Assembly (NCBI GenBank): GCA_003567615.1
Contig: PWZC01000375.1
Span: forward strand, 1-5,485
Origin: Gemmatimonadota bacterium
Lineage (GTDB): Bacteria; Gemmatimonadota; Gemmatimonadetes; Longimicrobiales; Gaopeijiaceae
Direction: 5' to 3'
DNA length: 5,485 bases
Shown here: positions 4,836-5,485 of the stretch, one piece after another
Layout of the letters: each line of letters starts with the position of its first letter
How positions within the stretch are numbered: the stretch's first letter is position 1
Notes under the pieces: model-generated
Told to the model about the DNA's origin: nothing
Database searches by the model: none
The model's input: the letters and a program-made list of their open reading frames with translations, nothing else
Translations under genes and position numbers: made by a program

Positions 4836-5485
4836 ATGAGCCTCTCCCATCCCACCGCAGCCGCGTCGGCCTGGCAGCGGACCCTGGCTGCCGTGGTTCC
4901 CCCAGGTGGGTGGACCATGGAACAGAGTTCTGCTTCGCCCGACGCCCCGGGAGTTGGGCTGTCCGGATCGCTGGAAAGTCTGGGAACGGTTTTCGAGAGC
5001 ACCGGAGACGCCATCTGGTCCGTGGACCACCTCCACCGGCTCAGGGCGTTCAATTCAGCCTATGCACTCACCATGGAGGCGCTCACCGGGCGTGCGCCGC
5101 GGGTGGGCGACTCGCCGGAGGAGGTGGCCCCCACCGAACTGGTCCGCTTCATCCGCGCCTGCTATGACCGGGCACTGGCCGGGCACCGATTTTCGGTGAA
5201 TCGGGATCAGGAGATGGATGGAACGCTCCGGAGCTGGGAGCTCTTCTTCCACCCTTCCCAGGGTCCGGACGGCTCCCCGTCGGTGGTGGTGTTCAGCAAG
5301 GACATCACCCGCCGGAGGCAGACCGAGGCGGAGTTGCAGATGGCCCGTTTGGAGGCGGAGGAGGCGAACCGGGCCAAGAGCCACTTCATGGCCAACATGA
5401 GCCACGAATTGCGGACGCCGCTGAACTCGGTGATCGGCTTCGCCAATATCCTCCTGAAACGTCACCAGGGGGAGGAGGCGGGCCG
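4836..5485 (+). CDS. PAS-domain sensor histidine kinase, C-terminus beyond the window
   Basis: The reading frame is open to the window edge (216 codons visible). An Ala/Pro-rich, apparently soluble N-terminus is followed by a PAS-like domain (about 47-157, from ESLGTVFESTGDAIWSVD to VVVFSKDITRRR). Next come a charged helical linker (about 158-180) and the start of a HisKA dimerisation domain. The H-box reads FMANMSHELRTPLN, with His190 as the autophosphorylation site. No membrane segment is visible, so sensing is probably cytoplasmic through PAS. The ATPase domain and any receiver domain lie outside the window. The start is not certain. The ATG at 4836 lies 4 bases after the response regulator stop but lacks a Shine-Dalgarno sequence. 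The ATG at 4917 has AGGTGGG 6 bases upstream and would remove 27 residues without touching the PAS domain. It is very likely in one operon with the HPt and receiver genes. Confidence 0.88.
   Translation, partial: MSLSHPTAAASAWQRTLAAVVPPGGWTMEQSSASPDAPGVGLSGSLESLGTVFESTGDAIWSVDHLHRLRAFNSAYALTMEALTGRAPRVGDSPEEVAPTELVRFIRACYDRALAGHRFSVNRDQEMDGTLRSWELFFHPSQGPDGSPSVVVFSKDITRRRQTEAELQMARLEAEEANRAKSHFMANMSHELRTPLNSVIGFANILLKRHQGEEAG

Noticed and set aside
1..5485. CRISPR arrays, tRNA or rRNA genes, insertion sequences, toxin-antitoxin or defence genes
   Set aside because: No regularly spaced repeats, cloverleaf, transposase motif or defence-family motif was seen. Apart from the attenuator, the content is ordinary metabolic and signalling genes.

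Overview
The window is a high-GC stretch of bacterial chromosome. A signal-peptide DUF481 protein, which is an outer-membrane beta-barrel family, points to a diderm (Gram-negative-type) organism. The type I-beta DAHP synthase, the very GC-rich third codon positions and the gene mix would suit a Gemmatimonadota-like or similar environmental lineage. That placement is a guess and nothing here fixes the taxonomy.

Layout. On the plus strand, 86-973 encodes a DUF481 outer-membrane protein. It converges on aroF (minus strand, 1039-2088), which encodes a DAHP synthase with an N-terminal ACT/ferredoxin-like regulatory domain. Two tandem stem-loops lie between them (942-990 and 994-1020). Upstream of aroF, 2089-2413 on the minus strand looks like a complete ribosome-mediated attenuator. 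It has a sigma70-type promoter (2384-2413) and a short leader ORF with a Trp-Tyr-Gly-Trp-Tyr-Ala-Gly-Phe-Thr-Tyr run. Mutually exclusive GC-rich pairings follow, and then a textbook intrinsic terminator (2135-2171) just before the aroF ribosome-binding site. This is the most interesting element of the window.

Divergently, on the plus strand, a tightly packed run begins at 2533: rpiA, rpe, an HPt-domain protein, a single-domain CheY-like response regulator, and a PAS/HisKA sensor histidine kinase cut by the window end. The rpiA/rpe and rpe/HPt junctions are 4-base ATGA overlaps, and the later gaps are about 21 and 4 bases.

How the genes fit together. RpiA and Rpe interconvert pentose phosphates, and the non-oxidative pentose phosphate pathway turns these into erythrose-4-phosphate. 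DAHP synthase condenses erythrose-4-phosphate with PEP at the entry to aromatic amino acid synthesis. The divergent pair therefore joins precursor supply with the committed step. The committed step appears controlled twice: allosterically through the N-terminal domain, and transcriptionally through the aromatic-codon leader. The three signalling genes downstream have the parts of a phosphorelay (kinase, HPt, receiver). Their translational linkage to sugar-phosphate enzymes is unusual, and its meaning cannot be read from sequence alone.
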